Notes under the pieces: model-generated
What the model was told of the DNA's origin: nothing
The model's database searches: none
The model's input: only the letters and a program-made list of their open reading frames with translations
DNA from: Candidatus Limosilactobacillus excrementigallinarum
Lineage (GTDB): Bacteria; Bacillota; Bacilli; Lactobacillales; Lactobacillaceae
DNA: 47,632 nt
Assembly (NCBI GenBank): GCA_019117445.1
Contig: DWZS01000081.1
Span: 1-47,632 of the forward strand
Reading direction: 5' to 3'
Program-made: the position numbers and the translations under genes
Shown here: positions 33,909-43,837 of the stretch, piece by piece
Position numbering within the stretch: position 1 is the first letter of the stretch
How the letters are laid out: every line of letters starts with the position of its first letter

Positions 33909-36536
33909 TTACTTTAACTTTTGCTGCCACTGGTAAACTTGATTCATTACTTCCATCGGCGTCATGCTCATCAAATCTAAGCCTTGTAATTGCTTAAGCA
34001 CCTTATCATTTCGCCGATGTTTTGGCTGCTTAGGTGCTGGTGAAAATAGTTCTAGTTGGCCATCTTGCTCCTCTGGATATTGCTGTTGCGTATTGCTTTC
34101 ATTGACCGTATTAACTTCTTTAGGCTCAGTAACCGTGGCTCCAGCAACGTGATCATCCTCATGCTCACTCTCTAACGACTGTAAGATATGATTAGCCCGC
34201 TTCAGTAGCGTTGCAGGCATCCCGGCCAGTTTAGCAACATGAATCCCATATGATTTATCTGCCGGACCTGATGTCACCTTATGGAGGAAGATTAATTCAC
34301 CGTTTTCTTCAGTGGCACCAACATGAACATTTTGCAATTTATCCAACTGCTGATCCAAGCCAGTTAATTCATGATAGTGAGTAGAAAAGAGGGTCTTGGC
34401 GTGCACATTATTATGAACATATTCAATAATTGCCTGTGCTAGTGCCATCCCATCATAAGTCGCCGTTCCCCGACCAATTTCATCAAACAAAATTAAGCTA
34501 TTACGGGTAGCATGCAGTAAAGCATTGTTGGCTTCCATCATTTCAACCATAAAGGTACTTTCACCTGATACTAAATCATCGGCAGCCCCAATTCGGGTAA
34601 AAATCTGATCAAAAATCGGCATATTAGCTTTTTCAGCCGGAATAAAACAACCCATTTGGGCCATCACTGCCGACAAGGCTAATTGGCGCATATAAGTACT
34701 CTTTCCCGACATGTTAGGTCCGGTAATCAGTAGAATATCCGTATCTTGCCCCATTTGAACATCATTCGGGACGTATTCTTGATGGCCCATAAACTTTTCA
34801 ACTACCGGATGGCGACCATTTTTGATCATTAGCTGATGATCATGATTCAACTCTGGCCGCACAAAATGATATTTTTCAGAAACTACAGCAAAGCTTTGTA
34901 AAACATCTAATTCAGATAACGCTTCCGCGAGCGCTTGAAGCCGTTCAATCGCGGTTTTCACCTGCTCACGAACTTCCACAAACAAATCATACTCCAACGC
35001 GGTTGATTTTTCCTGTGCCCCTAAGATTAGCGCTTCCTTTTCCTTTAATTCTGGGGTTGAGAAACGTTCTGCGTTCGTTAGGGTCTGTTTTCGTTCGTAA
35101 CGATCTTTAGGGAGCTTATCCAAATTCACCTTGGTAACTTCAATGTAATAGCCAAACACATGGTTATAACCAATTTTTAAGTTATTAATTCCGGTCGTTT
35201 GACGTTCTTTTTGTTGCAAATCGGCAATCCATTGTTTTCCATTATTCATGGCGTCACGGTAATTATCTAGTTGATCATTATAGTGGTCTTTAATAACTCC
35301 ACCATCCGTTACCGAAATCGGTGGATCATCATTAATGGCCTGGTCAATTAAATCAGCAATGTCTTCCAGTGGATCCAACCGATTAACAAGCTCGTCAAAC
35401 ACTGGTGAATCCATCGTTTCCAACACATATTTAATTTTTGGTACCTGTTGCAGTGAAGTTTTTAATTGGATCAAATCCCGACCATTAACACTGCCGTACG
35501 CCACACGCCCGGCCAATCGTTCTAAGTCATACACCTTAATCAATTCATCTTGAAGGTTCTGGCGTTCAAAGTAATTATCTAAAAGGATTTGCACTTTATC
35601 CTGTCGCTCTTCGATCTTTTGCTGGTCAATTAACGGTCGATCTAACCAGCGTTTTAATAGTCGACTTCCCATTGCCGTTTTGGTTTCATCCAGCAACCAC
35701 ACCAGCGTCCCTTGTCGTTTGCCGCTCCGTAAGTTCGTCATTAATTCAAGATTAGTTTTTGAATAATGATCAATTTTCATAAAAGAGCTTGGCTGATATG
35801 ACTGTGCAATTTGTAAATGCGCCAGCGAACGTTTCTGGGTTGTCAAAAGGTATGACACCAAAATAGCAACCACGTGTTGCTGATTTTTGTTTTCCAGATT
35901 CTGGGTCAGATAACTAACTTCTGCTTCTTTTGCCAACTGAGGTTGACTAGAAATCAAAATATTCCGTTTCCCTAATTCATCAGTAATGGACTGCGGCAGC
36001 TTTTCCAAATGAACAACTTCACGCGTTTGTAGGTTAATTAATTCATTCATCAACTCACTCTGTTGCTGAAAAGTTGTGGTTTTCAATTCCCCAGTTGATA
36101 AGTCCGCATAAGCCAGGCAGTAGTCACTACCATCCAGGTAGACCGCTGTTAAGTAATTGTTACTCTGGGCCTGATCGCCCTTTAGGTCCATTTGTGTTCC
36201 CGGAGTCACTAATCTAGTGACTGCTCGTTTAACCATGCCCTTAGCTTTTTTAGGATCCTCCATCTGCTCACAAATGGCTACCTTATACCCCTTGTCAATC
36301 AAAATGTCGACATAGTTTTCCACAGCACGGTGGGGAACCCCACACATTGGAATAGGATTTTTCGCACTATGGCTCCGACTAGTTAATGTTAACTCCAGTA
36401 ATTGTGCACCCTTAATTGCATCGTCATTAAATAGTTCATAAAAATCACCCAACCTATAAAACAAGAACGCATCCGGATATTGGTCCTTTACTTTCTGGTA
36501 TTGTTCCATCATTGGCGTTAGCTTTTTAGTCACCAT
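33909..36536 (-). CDS. mutS: DNA mismatch repair protein MutS
   Basis: Recognises base mismatches. It has 875 residues: the mismatch-binding N-terminus with the [11 protein letters not shown] motif (Phe and Glu that contact the mismatch), connector and clamp domains, and an ATPase with Walker [14 protein letters not shown] and [15 protein letters not shown] Glu/Gln-rich linker precedes the C-terminal helix. I chose the ATG at 36536 (AGAGG 5 nt upstream) over the in-frame GTG at 36542. It heads the operon mutS-mutL-ruvA-ruvB-Tgt-like-yajC. No convincing promoter is visible in the short gap after rny. Confidence 0.96.
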   Translation of the reverse strand: MVTKKLTPMMEQYQKVKDQYPDAFLFYRLGDFYELFNDDAIKGAQLLELTLTSRSHSAKNPIPMCGVPHRAVENYVDILIDKGYKVAICEQMEDPKKAKGMVKRAVTRLVTPGTQMDLKGDQAQSNNYLTAVYLDGSDYCLAYADLSTGELKTTTFQQQSELMNELINLQTREVVHLEKLPQSITDELGKRNILISSQPQLAKEAEVSYLTQNLENKNQQHVVAILVSYLLTTQKRSLAHLQIAQSYQPSSFMKIDHYSKTNLELMTNLRSGKRQGTLVWLLDETKTAMGSRLLKRWLDRPLIDQQKIEERQDKVQILLDNYFERQNLQDELIKVYDLERLAGRVAYGSVNGRDLIQLKTSLQQVPKIKYVLETMDSPVFDELVNRLDPLEDIADLIDQAINDDPPISVTDGGVIKDHYNDQLDNYRDAMNNGKQWIADLQQKERQTTGINNLKIGYNHVFGYYIEVTKVNLDKLPKDRYERKQTLTNAERFSTPELKEKEALILGAQEKSTALEYDLFVEVREQVKTAIERLQALAEALSELDVLQSFAVVSEKYHFVRPELNHDHQLMIKNGRHPVVEKFMGHQEYVPNDVQMGQDTDILLITGPNMSGKSTYMRQLALSAVMAQMGCFIPAEKANMPIFDQIFTRIGAADDLVSGESTFMVEMMEANNALLHATRNSLILFDEIGRGTATYDGMALAQAIIEYVHNNVHAKTLFSTHYHELTGLDQQLDKLQNVHVGATEENGELIFLHKVTSGPADKSYGIHVAKLAGMPATLLKRANHILQSLESEHEDDHVAGATVTEPKEVNTVNESNTQQQYPEEQDGQLELFSPAPKQPKHRRNDKVLKQLQGLDLMSMTPMEVMNQVYQWQQKLK

Positions 36537-36580
36537 TTTCACCTCTCGTTACTTGATCTCTCTTCTCACCATTTTAAACG

Positions 36581-36607
36581 AAAAAGGCCGGGTCAACATC
36601 CCAGCCT
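36581..36607 (-). terminator. Terminator after rny
   Basis: AGGCTGGG pairs with CCCGGCCT (one G-U pair) around a 7-nt loop, followed by T-rich sequence on the minus strand. Confidence 0.75.
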
Positions 36608-36612
36608 CGTTT

Positions 36613-38160
36613 TTATTTTGCATAGTCTACAGCACGAACTTCCCGAATAACCGTGACCTTAATGTGTCCGGGATACTCTAACTGATCTTCAATTTCATGT
36701 TTGATATCATGCGACAAGGCAGCAGCCTGGTTGTCGGAAACCTTCTTCGGTTTAACAATCACCCGGACTTCACGACCAGCTTGAATTGCATAACTATGGT
36801 CAACACCCTTATGATGATTGGCAATTGATTCAAGCTGCTTTAACCGCTGAATGTACTCTTCCAAAGACTCACTCCGTGCCCCTGGACGGGCGCCAGAAAT
36901 CGCATCTGCCGCTTGAACCAGCACCGCAATGATGGATGTTGCTGGGACATCTCCATGGTGCGAAGCAATCGTATTAATGACCACTGGATTTTCCTTATAC
37001 TTACGGGTCAATTCAACCCCTAATTCAACATGAGAACCATCAACTTCATGGTCAATTGCTTTACCAATGTCATGTAATAATCCGGCCCGCTTAGCTAAAG
37101 TGGTATCTTCACCCAGTTCAGCTGCCATGATCTCTGTCAATTTAGCAACTTCAATTGAGTGTTGAAGAACATTTTGGCCATAACTTGTCCGGTATTCCAT
37201 TCGGCCAATCGTCTTAATGAGATCTGGGTGCATACTATGAATTCCGAGATCAAAGATCGTCTCCTCACCGACCTCACGTAGTTGTGCATCCATATCATTA
37301 CGCGCCTTTTCAACTGCTTCTTCAATCCGTGCCGGATGAATCCGCCCATCTTGAATTAGTCGCTCCAGCGCCATTTTGGCAATTTCTCGGCGGACTGGAT
37401 CAAAGCCACTCAGTACTACCGCTTCAGGCGTATCATCAATAATCAAATCGATTCCCGTTAATGTTTCTAAGGTCCGAATATTCCGTCCTTCACGACCAAT
37501 AATTCGTCCCTTCATATCATCATTAGGGAGATTAACCACTGACACTGTTGCTTCTGAAACCATATCAGCACTACTCCGTTGAATAGCACTAACAATCAAA
37601 CTTTTAGCTTTCTTTTCCGCCGTTAATTGTGCGTCTTCTTCGCTTTCTCGGATCATCTTATCGCGTTCAACTGCTAACTCTTCTTTTAATTTTGCTAGCA
37701 ATAGTTTCTTAGCTTGATCCTCACTTAATCCTGCAACTTCCTGCAATTTATCTGCTTGTTGCTTGATTAAATTTGCCACTTGTTCATGATCTTTTTGAAC
37801 TTGTTCTCGTTTTACATCCAATTTGGATTCCCGAGAACTAATTACATTTTCTCGATCTTCTAAGGCACTATCCTTCCGATCCAACGTGTTTTCCCGTTGA
37901 ATTAAGCGTTCCTCTTGTTTTTGAACTTCTTGACGACGCTCTTGTAGATCCTGTTCTACACTTTCTCGATAGCGATGACTTTCTTCTTTTGCTTCCAGAA
38001 TGGCTTCCTTTTTTGCGGTTGCCGCTTCTTTCTTAGCAGACGAAATGATTTCCTTAGCATTATTTTTGGCCTGTTCAACTTGTCGTTCCACAATGAAGCG
38101 ACGAATAAAATAACCAAAAACACAAGCAACAATAGCGATGACGGCCGTCAATATTTTCAT
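36613..38160 (-). CDS. rny: Ribonuclease Y
   Basis: A membrane-anchored endoribonuclease that starts mRNA decay in Firmicutes. It has 515 residues: an N-terminal membrane helix (1-20), a long charged coiled coil (about 30-190), a KH RNA-binding domain ([19 protein letters not shown]), and an HD catalytic domain with [12 protein letters not shown]. All parts are intact. It has its own strong promoter and terminator. Confidence 0.96.
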   Translation of the reverse strand: MKILTAVIAIVACVFGYFIRRFIVERQVEQAKNNAKEIISSAKKEAATAKKEAILEAKEESHRYRESVEQDLQERRQEVQKQEERLIQRENTLDRKDSALEDRENVISSRESKLDVKREQVQKDHEQVANLIKQQADKLQEVAGLSEDQAKKLLLAKLKEELAVERDKMIRESEEDAQLTAEKKAKSLIVSAIQRSSADMVSEATVSVVNLPNDDMKGRIIGREGRNIRTLETLTGIDLIIDDTPEAVVLSGFDPVRREIAKMALERLIQDGRIHPARIEEAVEKARNDMDAQLREVGEETIFDLGIHSMHPDLIKTIGRMEYRTSYGQNVLQHSIEVAKLTEIMAAELGEDTTLAKRAGLLHDIGKAIDHEVDGSHVELGVELTRKYKENPVVINTIASHHGDVPATSIIAVLVQAADAISGARPGARSESLEEYIQRLKQLESIANHHKGVDHSYAIQAGREVRVIVKPKKVSDNQAAALSHDIKHEIEDQLEYPGHIKVTVIREVRAVDYAK

Positions 38161-38218
38161 TATGACCCCTCCAAATCAACTATTGAGTTGTGATTTAATC
38201 AATTAAATTACAAACTGT

Positions 38219-38233
38219 CGTGTAAAAAACACG
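38219..38233. repeat. Small hairpin in the rny leader
   Basis: CGTGT and ACACG form a 5-bp stem around AAAAA, just downstream of the rny promoter. An AT-rich palindrome TTTAATCAATTAAA (38195-38208) lies closer to the start. Both are in the leader of about 75 nt. Confidence 0.4.
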
Positions 38234-38243
38234 TACAAAGTTA

Positions 38244-38272
38244 ATTTTAATCGTTGTCGGAAAGGGTGTCAA
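38244..38272 (-). promoter_or_regulatory. Promoter of rny
   Basis: On the minus strand a perfect TTGACA (38267-38272), a 17-nt spacer and TAAAAT (38244-38249). Confidence 0.8.
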
Positions 38273-38290
38273 TAAATGGTTATTCCACAA

Positions 38291-38333
38291 ATAAAAAATG
38301 AGTGAGAAAATAACATGCTTTCTCACCCATTTT
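38291..38333 (-). terminator. Terminator after recA
   Basis: AAAATGGGTGAGAAA pairs with TTTCTCACTCATTTT (one mismatch), followed by a T-rich run on the minus strand. Confidence 0.8.
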
Positions 38334-38341
38334 CTGGTTAG

Positions 38342-39421
38342 CTATTTTTCTGAGGCTTCTTCAATGGTTTCTTGGGTACTTGCTGGTTCCTGGCTGGCAG
38401 CAGGCTTAGCTTCAGCTTTGTCTTCATCGTTAACCGGCATATTATAGGCTTCCCGGACCTTAGTCATTAATTCCTGCATCTGTTCAGAGTGCTCGCTTAA
38501 CCACTTTTTGGCATTTTCACGACCTTGCCCAATCCGATCTGATCCATAGGAATACCAAGCTCCACTCTTCTTGACCAGATTCTTTTCTACGGCCATGTCA
38601 AGCAATTCGCCCGTCTTGGAAATTCCAGTACCATACATAATATCGACTTCAGCACGCTTGAATGGCGGTGCAACCTTATTTTTAACAATCTTAATTTTGG
38701 CACGGTTTCCGATTACTTCCTTGCCTTCTTTAAGTTGTTCCCCTCGACGAATTTCCATCCGAATAGTGGAGTAGAACTTCAAAGCCCGACCACCAGGAGT
38801 AGTTTCCGGATTACCAAACATCACTCCGACCTTTTCACGAATCTGGTTAATAAAGATGGCAATCGTTTTGGTCTTATTAATTTCACCAGAAAGCTTTCGT
38901 AAAGCTTGTGACATTAATCGGGCTTGAAGACCCACATGTGTATCTCCCATTTCGCCTTCAATTTCTGCTCGTGGTACCAAGGCAGCAACCGAGTCTACAA
39001 CGACAATATCTACCGCACCACTGGCAATTAAGGCATCCGCAATCTCTAATCCTTGTTCACCCGTATCTGGCTGAGAAAGTAACAAATTATCGATGTCGAC
39101 CCCTAATGCTTCCGCATATTGTGGATCTAAGGCATTTTCAGCGTCAATGTAAGCGGCTGTCCCGCCTTGCTTTTGAACTTCTGCTACTGCATGGAGAGCT
39201 ACCGTAGTCTTACCAGAACTTTCCGGACCATACATTTCAATAATCCGTCCACGAGGATATCCACCAATTCCAAGTGCGTCATCAATTGCTAAGGAACCAC
39301 TTGAAACTGACGCAATTTTGGTATCTGCTGCATCCCCCATTCGCATGATGGAGCCTTTACCAAAGTTTTTTTCAATTTTTTTAAGGGCATTATCTAATGC
39401 TGTCTTTCTTTGATCTGCCAT
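38342..39421 (-). CDS. recA: Recombinase RecA
   Basis: The strand-exchange protein of homologous recombination and the trigger of LexA self-cleavage. It has 359 residues with Walker A GPESSGKT (65-72), the DNA-binding loop 2 region [20 protein letters not shown], and an acidic Ala/Glu-rich tail. A strong AAGGAGG site precedes the ATG. The upstream LexA box and promoter indicate SOS induction. It lies just downstream of cinA, as in streptococci, where the pair is linked to competence. Confidence 0.98.
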   Translation of the reverse strand: MADQRKTALDNALKKIEKNFGKGSIMRMGDAADTKIASVSSGSLAIDDALGIGGYPRGRIIEMYGPESSGKTTVALHAVAEVQKQGGTAAYIDAENALDPQYAEALGVDIDNLLLSQPDTGEQGLEIADALIASGAVDIVVVDSVAALVPRAEIEGEMGDTHVGLQARLMSQALRKLSGEINKTKTIAIFINQIREKVGVMFGNPETTPGGRALKFYSTIRMEIRRGEQLKEGKEVIGNRAKIKIVKNKVAPPFKRAEVDIMYGTGISKTGELLDMAVEKNLVKKSGAWYSYGSDRIGQGRENAKKWLSEHSEQMQELMTKVREAYNMPVNDEDKAEAKPAASQEPASTQETIEEASEK

Positions 39422-39434
39422 TATTTTCCTCCTT

Positions 39435-39448
39435 AACAGGATCCTGTT
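39435..39448. repeat. Perfect palindrome in the recA leader
   Basis: AACAGGATCCTGTT, 14 bp, lies between the -10 box and the ribosome binding site of recA. It could be a protein operator; as RNA it has no loop and would be a poor hairpin. Confidence 0.5.
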
Positions 39449-39451
39449 TTA

Positions 39452-39479
39452 ATAATATCAGTTTTTTATCAAAACACAA
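39452..39479 (-). promoter_or_regulatory. Promoter of recA
   Basis: On the minus strand TTGTGT (39474-39479), a 16-nt spacer and TATTAT (39452-39457) with an extended TGA. Confidence 0.65.
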
Positions 39480-39487
39480 GCATTTTT

Positions 39488-39501
39488 CGAACCAATGTTC
39501 G
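39488..39501. promoter_or_regulatory. LexA (SOS) box upstream of recA
   Basis: CGAACCAATGTTCG matches the Gram-positive LexA/DinR consensus CGAAC-N4-GTTCG exactly in both half-sites. It lies 8 nt upstream of the recA -35 box and just past the cinA stop codon, so LexA bound here should block recA transcription until DNA damage. Confidence 0.85.
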
Positions 39502-39503
39502 AG

Positions 39504-40751
39504 CTAATCGAGAGATTTTAACAAATGTTCAATGGCAAGCAACCCACGTTGGACACTTTGCTGACGGATTGCTTGTCGTCCCATTTGCTGTGAAAGATGC
39601 AACTGCTTGGTGACCGTTTGTTGGCCATTAGCGATACCAATCCAAACTTCCCCTACTGGATGTCCTGCCAAGCCATCGGGGCCAGCCACTCCAGTAAAAC
39701 CGATGCCCAAATTCGCACCAGTTAATTGACGTGAATGTTGCGCCATTGCACCTGCAACTTCCCCGCTCACTACACTGTGTTCATTAATTAACTCTTCTGG
39801 AATTCCTAGCAACTTAGTTTTCATTTCAGTGGCATAGGTAACAAAGCCCCCCGTAAACACATCTGAAGCGCCCGGTACTGAACAAATTGTAGACTGGAAC
39901 AAACCAGCCGTCAGACTTTCTGCAGCAGTAATCGTCATGCCTAACTTTTTTAAATGCTTAACAACCTGGCTTGCTAAGGTCAGTCCTTCGCCACTTCCAA
40001 AGTAATAACTTCCTAACTTACTAACAATCTGCTTCTCAGCTTGATCCAATAGTTTCCGAGCCACGTCCGCCGGGCAATCAAAAACCGTTAAACGAACTTG
40101 GGTTTCATCAGGTTGAACATACGAAGTTGCAATCACCTTCGTATGTGTCCCTAAGATTTTCTGAATATCATCCATCAACGTTGATTCTGGATAACCAACA
40201 AAGTGTAATACCCGGTTCATGATGGTCCTGCCACTAGTCAACTGCTCTAAATGTGGTCGCAATGATTCAGTTACCATTGCCTGAAATTCACGTGGTGGTC
40301 CCGGCAGCACCACATAGGTATGGTAATGATCACTAAAAATACTACCAAGTGCCAAGCCAACTGGATTAGTTAAAGCTTGCCCCCCTTTTAAGTAGTAAGC
40401 CTGACGAATGTTTTCGGGGCTCAAAGTAAGGTGCCGCTGGCGGAAGTCGTCCTGCACAGTTTCCCAATACATGTCATCAAGTACTAAATCTGTATTTAGT
40501 GCCTGGGCAACACTTGCCATCGTCACATCGTCAGCTGTTGGCCCTAATCCTCCACAAATAAAGATCAGTTGAGCACGTTGTTCGGCCTGTCTAATTGCAG
40601 TAACAATCCGTTCCCTTTGATCATCAACTGTCGTTTGCCAATAATTATGAATATCAAACTGACGCAATTGATCTGCTAAGAATCGGGCATTGCTATTAGT
40701 AATTTCACCTAAAGTTAGTTCCGTTCCGACCGAAATAATTTCTGCATTCAT
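39504..40751 (-). CDS. cinA: CinA, competence/damage-inducible protein
   Basis: A 415-residue protein with two parts. The N-terminal MoCF-like domain (AEIISVGTELTLGEITNSNA, FICGGLGPTADD) has been linked to ADP-ribose pyrophosphatase activity. The C-terminal CinA domain (AAESLTAGL near 257-265, GVAGPDGLAGHPVGEVW) is the nicotinamide-nucleotide amidase type. The two activities recycle pyridine nucleotides in other bacteria. In competent streptococci CinA is induced together with RecA. A strong AGGAGG precedes the ATG. Confidence 0.94.
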   Translation of the reverse strand: MNAEIISVGTELTLGEITNSNARFLADQLRQFDIHNYWQTTVDDQRERIVTAIRQAEQRAQLIFICGGLGPTADDVTMASVAQALNTDLVLDDMYWETVQDDFRQRHLTLSPENIRQAYYLKGGQALTNPVGLALGSIFSDHYHTYVVLPGPPREFQAMVTESLRPHLEQLTSGRTIMNRVLHFVGYPESTLMDDIQKILGTHTKVIATSYVQPDETQVRLTVFDCPADVARKLLDQAEKQIVSKLGSYYFGSGEGLTLASQVVKHLKKLGMTITAAESLTAGLFQSTICSVPGASDVFTGGFVTYATEMKTKLLGIPEELINEHSVVSGEVAGAMAQHSRQLTGANLGIGFTGVAGPDGLAGHPVGEVWIGIANGQQTVTKQLHLSQQMGRQAIRQQSVQRGLLAIEHLLKSLD

Positions 40752-40780
40752 TTTATTAACCTCCTAACTTATATAAACGA

Positions 40781-40819
40781 AAAAAGCCGGTGAAATAATT
40801 AAATTTCACCAGTCTTTTT
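40781..40819 (-). terminator. Terminator after pgsA
   Basis: AAAAAGACTGGTGAAA pairs with TTTCACCGGCTTTTT (one mismatch), T-rich on the minus strand. Confidence 0.8.
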
Positions 40820-40829
40820 GTTAACTGCT

Positions 40830-41414
40830 CTACTTAAAACCATCTGCGAACACACCGCGTCCTTGTATGAAATAGTCAACTCCAGAGTAAATCGTGAAGA
40901 ATAGACAGATGTATAACATAATTTCACCAAACGGGATATTCCAAATTGCAAAAATAGCATTATGAAGCAGCAAGAAAATAATGGCAATGAACTGCGTGGT
41001 CGTTTTAATTTTACCCGGCATCTTGGCAGCTAATACTTGACCATTTTGTTCCACGATTAACAACCGTAATCCGGTTACTGATAATTCACGCCAAATAATG
41101 ATACAAGTAACCCAAGCTGGTACAGCATGACTAGCAGTTAAAACGATAAATGCTGTCATGACCAATAACTTATCTGCTAATGGGTCGGTAAACTTACCAA
41201 AATTGGTTACTAAGTGGTCGCGCCGAGCAATTCGTCCATCCAAATTGTCAGTAATTGTTGCCGCAATGAACAGGACTGTAGCGATCAACTGAGCCACCGG
41301 AACTGTGGCACCAAGAAACGTTACTGTTCCCCATGCCAGTGGCACAACCATTAAAACTAAGAAAAACGGGATAATTACTAACCGAACAATGGTTAATTTG
41401 TTGGGTAAATTCAA
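40830..41414 (-). CDS. pgsA: Phosphatidylglycerophosphate synthase
   Basis: Makes phosphatidylglycerophosphate from CDP-diacylglycerol and glycerol 3-phosphate, in the membrane. It has 194 residues with several membrane segments. The CDP-alcohol phosphotransferase signature is complete: D56, D59-G60, A63-R64, G73, D77 and D81 with the canonical spacing. It follows rodZ by 15 nt, the usual rodZ-pgsA arrangement. Confidence 0.96.
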   Translation of the reverse strand: MNLPNKLTIVRLVIIPFFLVLMVVPLAWGTVTFLGATVPVAQLIATVLFIAATITDNLDGRIARRDHLVTNFGKFTDPLADKLLVMTAFIVLTASHAVPAWVTCIIIWRELSVTGLRLLIVEQNGQVLAAKMPGKIKTTTQFIAIIFLLLHNAIFAIWNIPFGEIMLYICLFFTIYSGVDYFIQGRGVFADGFK

Positions 41415-41429
41415 GTTTCTTCCTCCTCA

Positions 41430-42458
41430 TTATTGCCGAGTCGATTGCTGAGTAGTAGTCTGTTGCGCAGTCCCGTTATTTCTTTGCGTCGTCGTTCCTT
41501 GGGTTCGACTAGTTTGGGTTGTGACATTGGACTGATTATTGTTCGTACGTTGCGTACTTGAAACAGTTGAACTGCTGGAACTAGCTGTTTCATTGCCAAG
41601 TAAAATCGTTACTACGCGCGTAGCTGGGTACCGATTATTATCCGTAAAGTCAAGTGTTTGATTGCCAATCTTAATCTTCGTAACCCGAGCATTACCAACT
41701 CGAATGGTAATACTGCGTGCATTCTTCGCTAAAGCAACTGTTTGCTTCCCATTAGCAGTCATCGTTCGACTCAACCGGGTGGTTCCATCAACCATCACAC
41801 TGTTCGTTGATGTTCCAGTCGTCGTAATCTCTAAACTAATGGCCTTAGAAAGTGCCTTAGTTGACCGGTAAGTTACCGCATTGGCAGTTCGTGAACTTTG
41901 CGTTAATTTAAGATCATCCTTTGCTTTTTTAGTCGTCTTTTTAGAGCTGGATGAAGCTTTCTTTTTGCTAGATTCACCAGAAACTGAAACTGAACTGCTA
42001 TCAATCTTGGAAGAATCATTATGGTTACGCGCAATTGCCGTTACCCAAATTGCTGCTAAAATCACCAAAACAATCACACTGATAATAATAGTTGGCAGAT
42101 ACTTACGCATACCATCAATCCGTTTCACTGCTGTCGGCCGATTACCGCTCCGTCGTGGTTCAACCGCTTCATTAAGGTGTTCCGAATAATCAGCTGTTTT
42201 GGTCTTTGGCAGATAGTCATCGTACTCTTTCAATAATTCATTTCCATTGAGACCAACCGTATTAGCATACTGCTTAATGAAAGCCCGGACGTAAAAATCT
42301 CCGGGTAATTCATCAAATTGCTCATCTTCAATTGCAATCAAATACCGCTTTTGGATTTTGGTAGCTTGTTGAAGATCATCAAGGGTAAAGCCATTTGCGA
42401 CCCGTGCGTCTTTTAGTTTTTTTCCAATATTGAGCTTTTGTTCTTGTTCTTCACTCAT
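41430..42458 (-). CDS. rodZ: RodZ-like cell-shape protein (YmfM)
   Basis: A bitopic membrane protein linking the cytoskeleton to the elongation machinery. It has 342 residues: an N-terminal helix-turn-helix (IGKKLKDARVANGFTLDDLQ), one membrane segment (about 120-140), a Ser/Lys-rich linker, a DUF4115-like beta domain (about 175-280), and a 50-residue tail of almost only Ser, Thr, Gln, Asn and Arg. I chose the ATG at 42458, as the helix-turn-helix should start near the N-terminus. The low-complexity tail is unusual in composition. Confidence 0.9.
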   Translation of the reverse strand: MSEEQEQKLNIGKKLKDARVANGFTLDDLQQATKIQKRYLIAIEDEQFDELPGDFYVRAFIKQYANTVGLNGNELLKEYDDYLPKTKTADYSEHLNEAVEPRRSGNRPTAVKRIDGMRKYLPTIIISVIVLVILAAIWVTAIARNHNDSSKIDSSSVSVSGESSKKKASSSSKKTTKKAKDDLKLTQSSRTANAVTYRSTKALSKAISLEITTTGTSTNSVMVDGTTRLSRTMTANGKQTVALAKNARSITIRVGNARVTKIKIGNQTLDFTDNNRYPATRVVTILLGNETASSSSSTVSSTQRTNNNQSNVTTQTSRTQGTTTQRNNGTAQQTTTQQSTRQ

Positions 42459-42497
42459 TACTATGTTCCACACCCTTCTTTATTTAAACCAGAACCT

Positions 42498-42524
42498 AGT
42501 ATAGCATACTTCGTCTAATGTAAA
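42498..42524 (-). promoter_or_regulatory. Promoter of rodZ-pgsA
   Basis: On the minus strand TATACT (42498-42503) with an extended TGC. The -35 TTTACA (42519-42524) is at the short spacing of 15 nt. Confidence 0.5.
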
Positions 42525-42537
42525 TTCTAAGAATCTA

Positions 42538-43833
42538 TTACATCTTTAACGGCTCAATCACGAAGTTTGTCCAACAATGCGGTTGAATAATTTGTTGACA
42601 GGCCTGGTAGAGATCATCGAGCTGAATTGATTGTAATAAGTTAATTTCGTCAAAAACATTTAAATTACCAAAAAGAGCTGATGAATAACGATTTGCAATA
42701 GCTTCTGGAGAATTCAAACTCATAATTACCCGGCCAATGGCACCCCGTTTGGTGGCTATAAATTCATTTTTCATTACATCTAAATGATCGGTGGCGGATT
42801 GCAAAATATCCTCAATTTCACCAATAAACCGCTGTGGGTCATCCGTATCGGAACTAATGGTTGCAAAATGAAAGCCCCGTTCCATTTCGAAACTGAAACC
42901 AAAAGAATCATCAATTACGTGCCGATTATACAGACGTAAATAATTACTAGTGGTATCGTCAAAAATCATTTCTAACATTAATTCACAGGCTAACTTATAA
43001 CGTAAACGTTCCCGATCATCCGTAAATTGCTGGAGTCCCCGAATAGCAACCATCGCTTTGGGACGCTGAACCGCCATCCGCAAATTCCCTGTGGCAACGA
43101 CATCTGCGCCTTGCTCATCACTAATTAGCTGTGCTCGGTGAATGGAAAGAATAATTGCCGCATGTTCCTTTTGACTCTCATAAACGGTTGTCATTGTCTC
43201 AGCAATGTCGATGTTACCAACTATAACTAAGCGCAAATTAAACGGTTGATAAAAGGTTTGATAGCACTGCATTAAAAGTGCTGGCGTAATTTGTGCAATG
43301 CTAGACTCAGTTCCAGCAATATCAACGCTTATTGGATCATTTGGGTATAAATTCGCCAACGCTCCCGTATATAATCGTGAATCCGGATTATCGTTATACA
43401 TGCGGATTTCCTGTCCAATTATTCCTTGTTCTTTCGCCACACCAGTTGCTGAAAAATAAGGTGTTTGAACAAAATCCAACAAAGTTGCCAAATTTTTCTG
43501 GATATTTTGCGTTGTTGAAAATTGATAGCTAGTTTGCGTATAGCTAGTAAAAGCATTTGAATCAGCCCCTAACTCACCAAATAAATCAAACGCATCGTGA
43601 TTCTTTTTTTCAAAAAGCTTATGTTCTAGAAAATGGGCGATCCCATCAGGAACTTGCACCATTTCTTGGCTACCTAGCGGGATAAACTGATTATCAACAG
43701 AGCCATAATTACTCGTTAAAATTCCATACACTTTCTGAAAACCACGACGGGGAATTAACACCACATCCAAGCCATTCGAAAGTCGGTCATGGTAAACGGG
43801 TTGATTAAATTGAGAATAAAACTTTTTTTCCAC
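42538..43833 (-). CDS. ymfH: M16-family peptidase with active site (YmfH-like)
   Basis: A pitrilysin-type zinc peptidase homologue, 431 residues. The inverted zinc motif HFLEH is at 67-71, and a candidate third ligand glutamate lies in GQEIRMY near 142, so this subunit looks catalytically competent. It starts 4 nt after its partner ymfF, which lacks the motif. Such pairs resemble the active/inactive halves of two-subunit M16 proteases. Substrate unknown; probably cytoplasmic, since no signal peptide is seen. Confidence 0.9.
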   Translation of the reverse strand: MEKKFYSQFNQPVYHDRLSNGLDVVLIPRRGFQKVYGILTSNYGSVDNQFIPLGSQEMVQVPDGIAHFLEHKLFEKKNHDAFDLFGELGADSNAFTSYTQTSYQFSTTQNIQKNLATLLDFVQTPYFSATGVAKEQGIIGQEIRMYNDNPDSRLYTGALANLYPNDPISVDIAGTESSIAQITPALLMQCYQTFYQPFNLRLVIVGNIDIAETMTTVYESQKEHAAIILSIHRAQLISDEQGADVVATGNLRMAVQRPKAMVAIRGLQQFTDDRERLRYKLACELMLEMIFDDTTSNYLRLYNRHVIDDSFGFSFEMERGFHFATISSDTDDPQRFIGEIEDILQSATDHLDVMKNEFIATKRGAIGRVIMSLNSPEAIANRYSSALFGNLNVFDEINLLQSIQLDDLYQACQQIIQPHCWTNFVIEPLKM

Positions 43834-43837
43834 GTTC

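Noticed and set aside
36555..36590. TTGACC...TAAAAT as mutS promoter
   Set aside because: The spacing is only 14 nt and the -35 lies in the rny terminator, so I did not call it.
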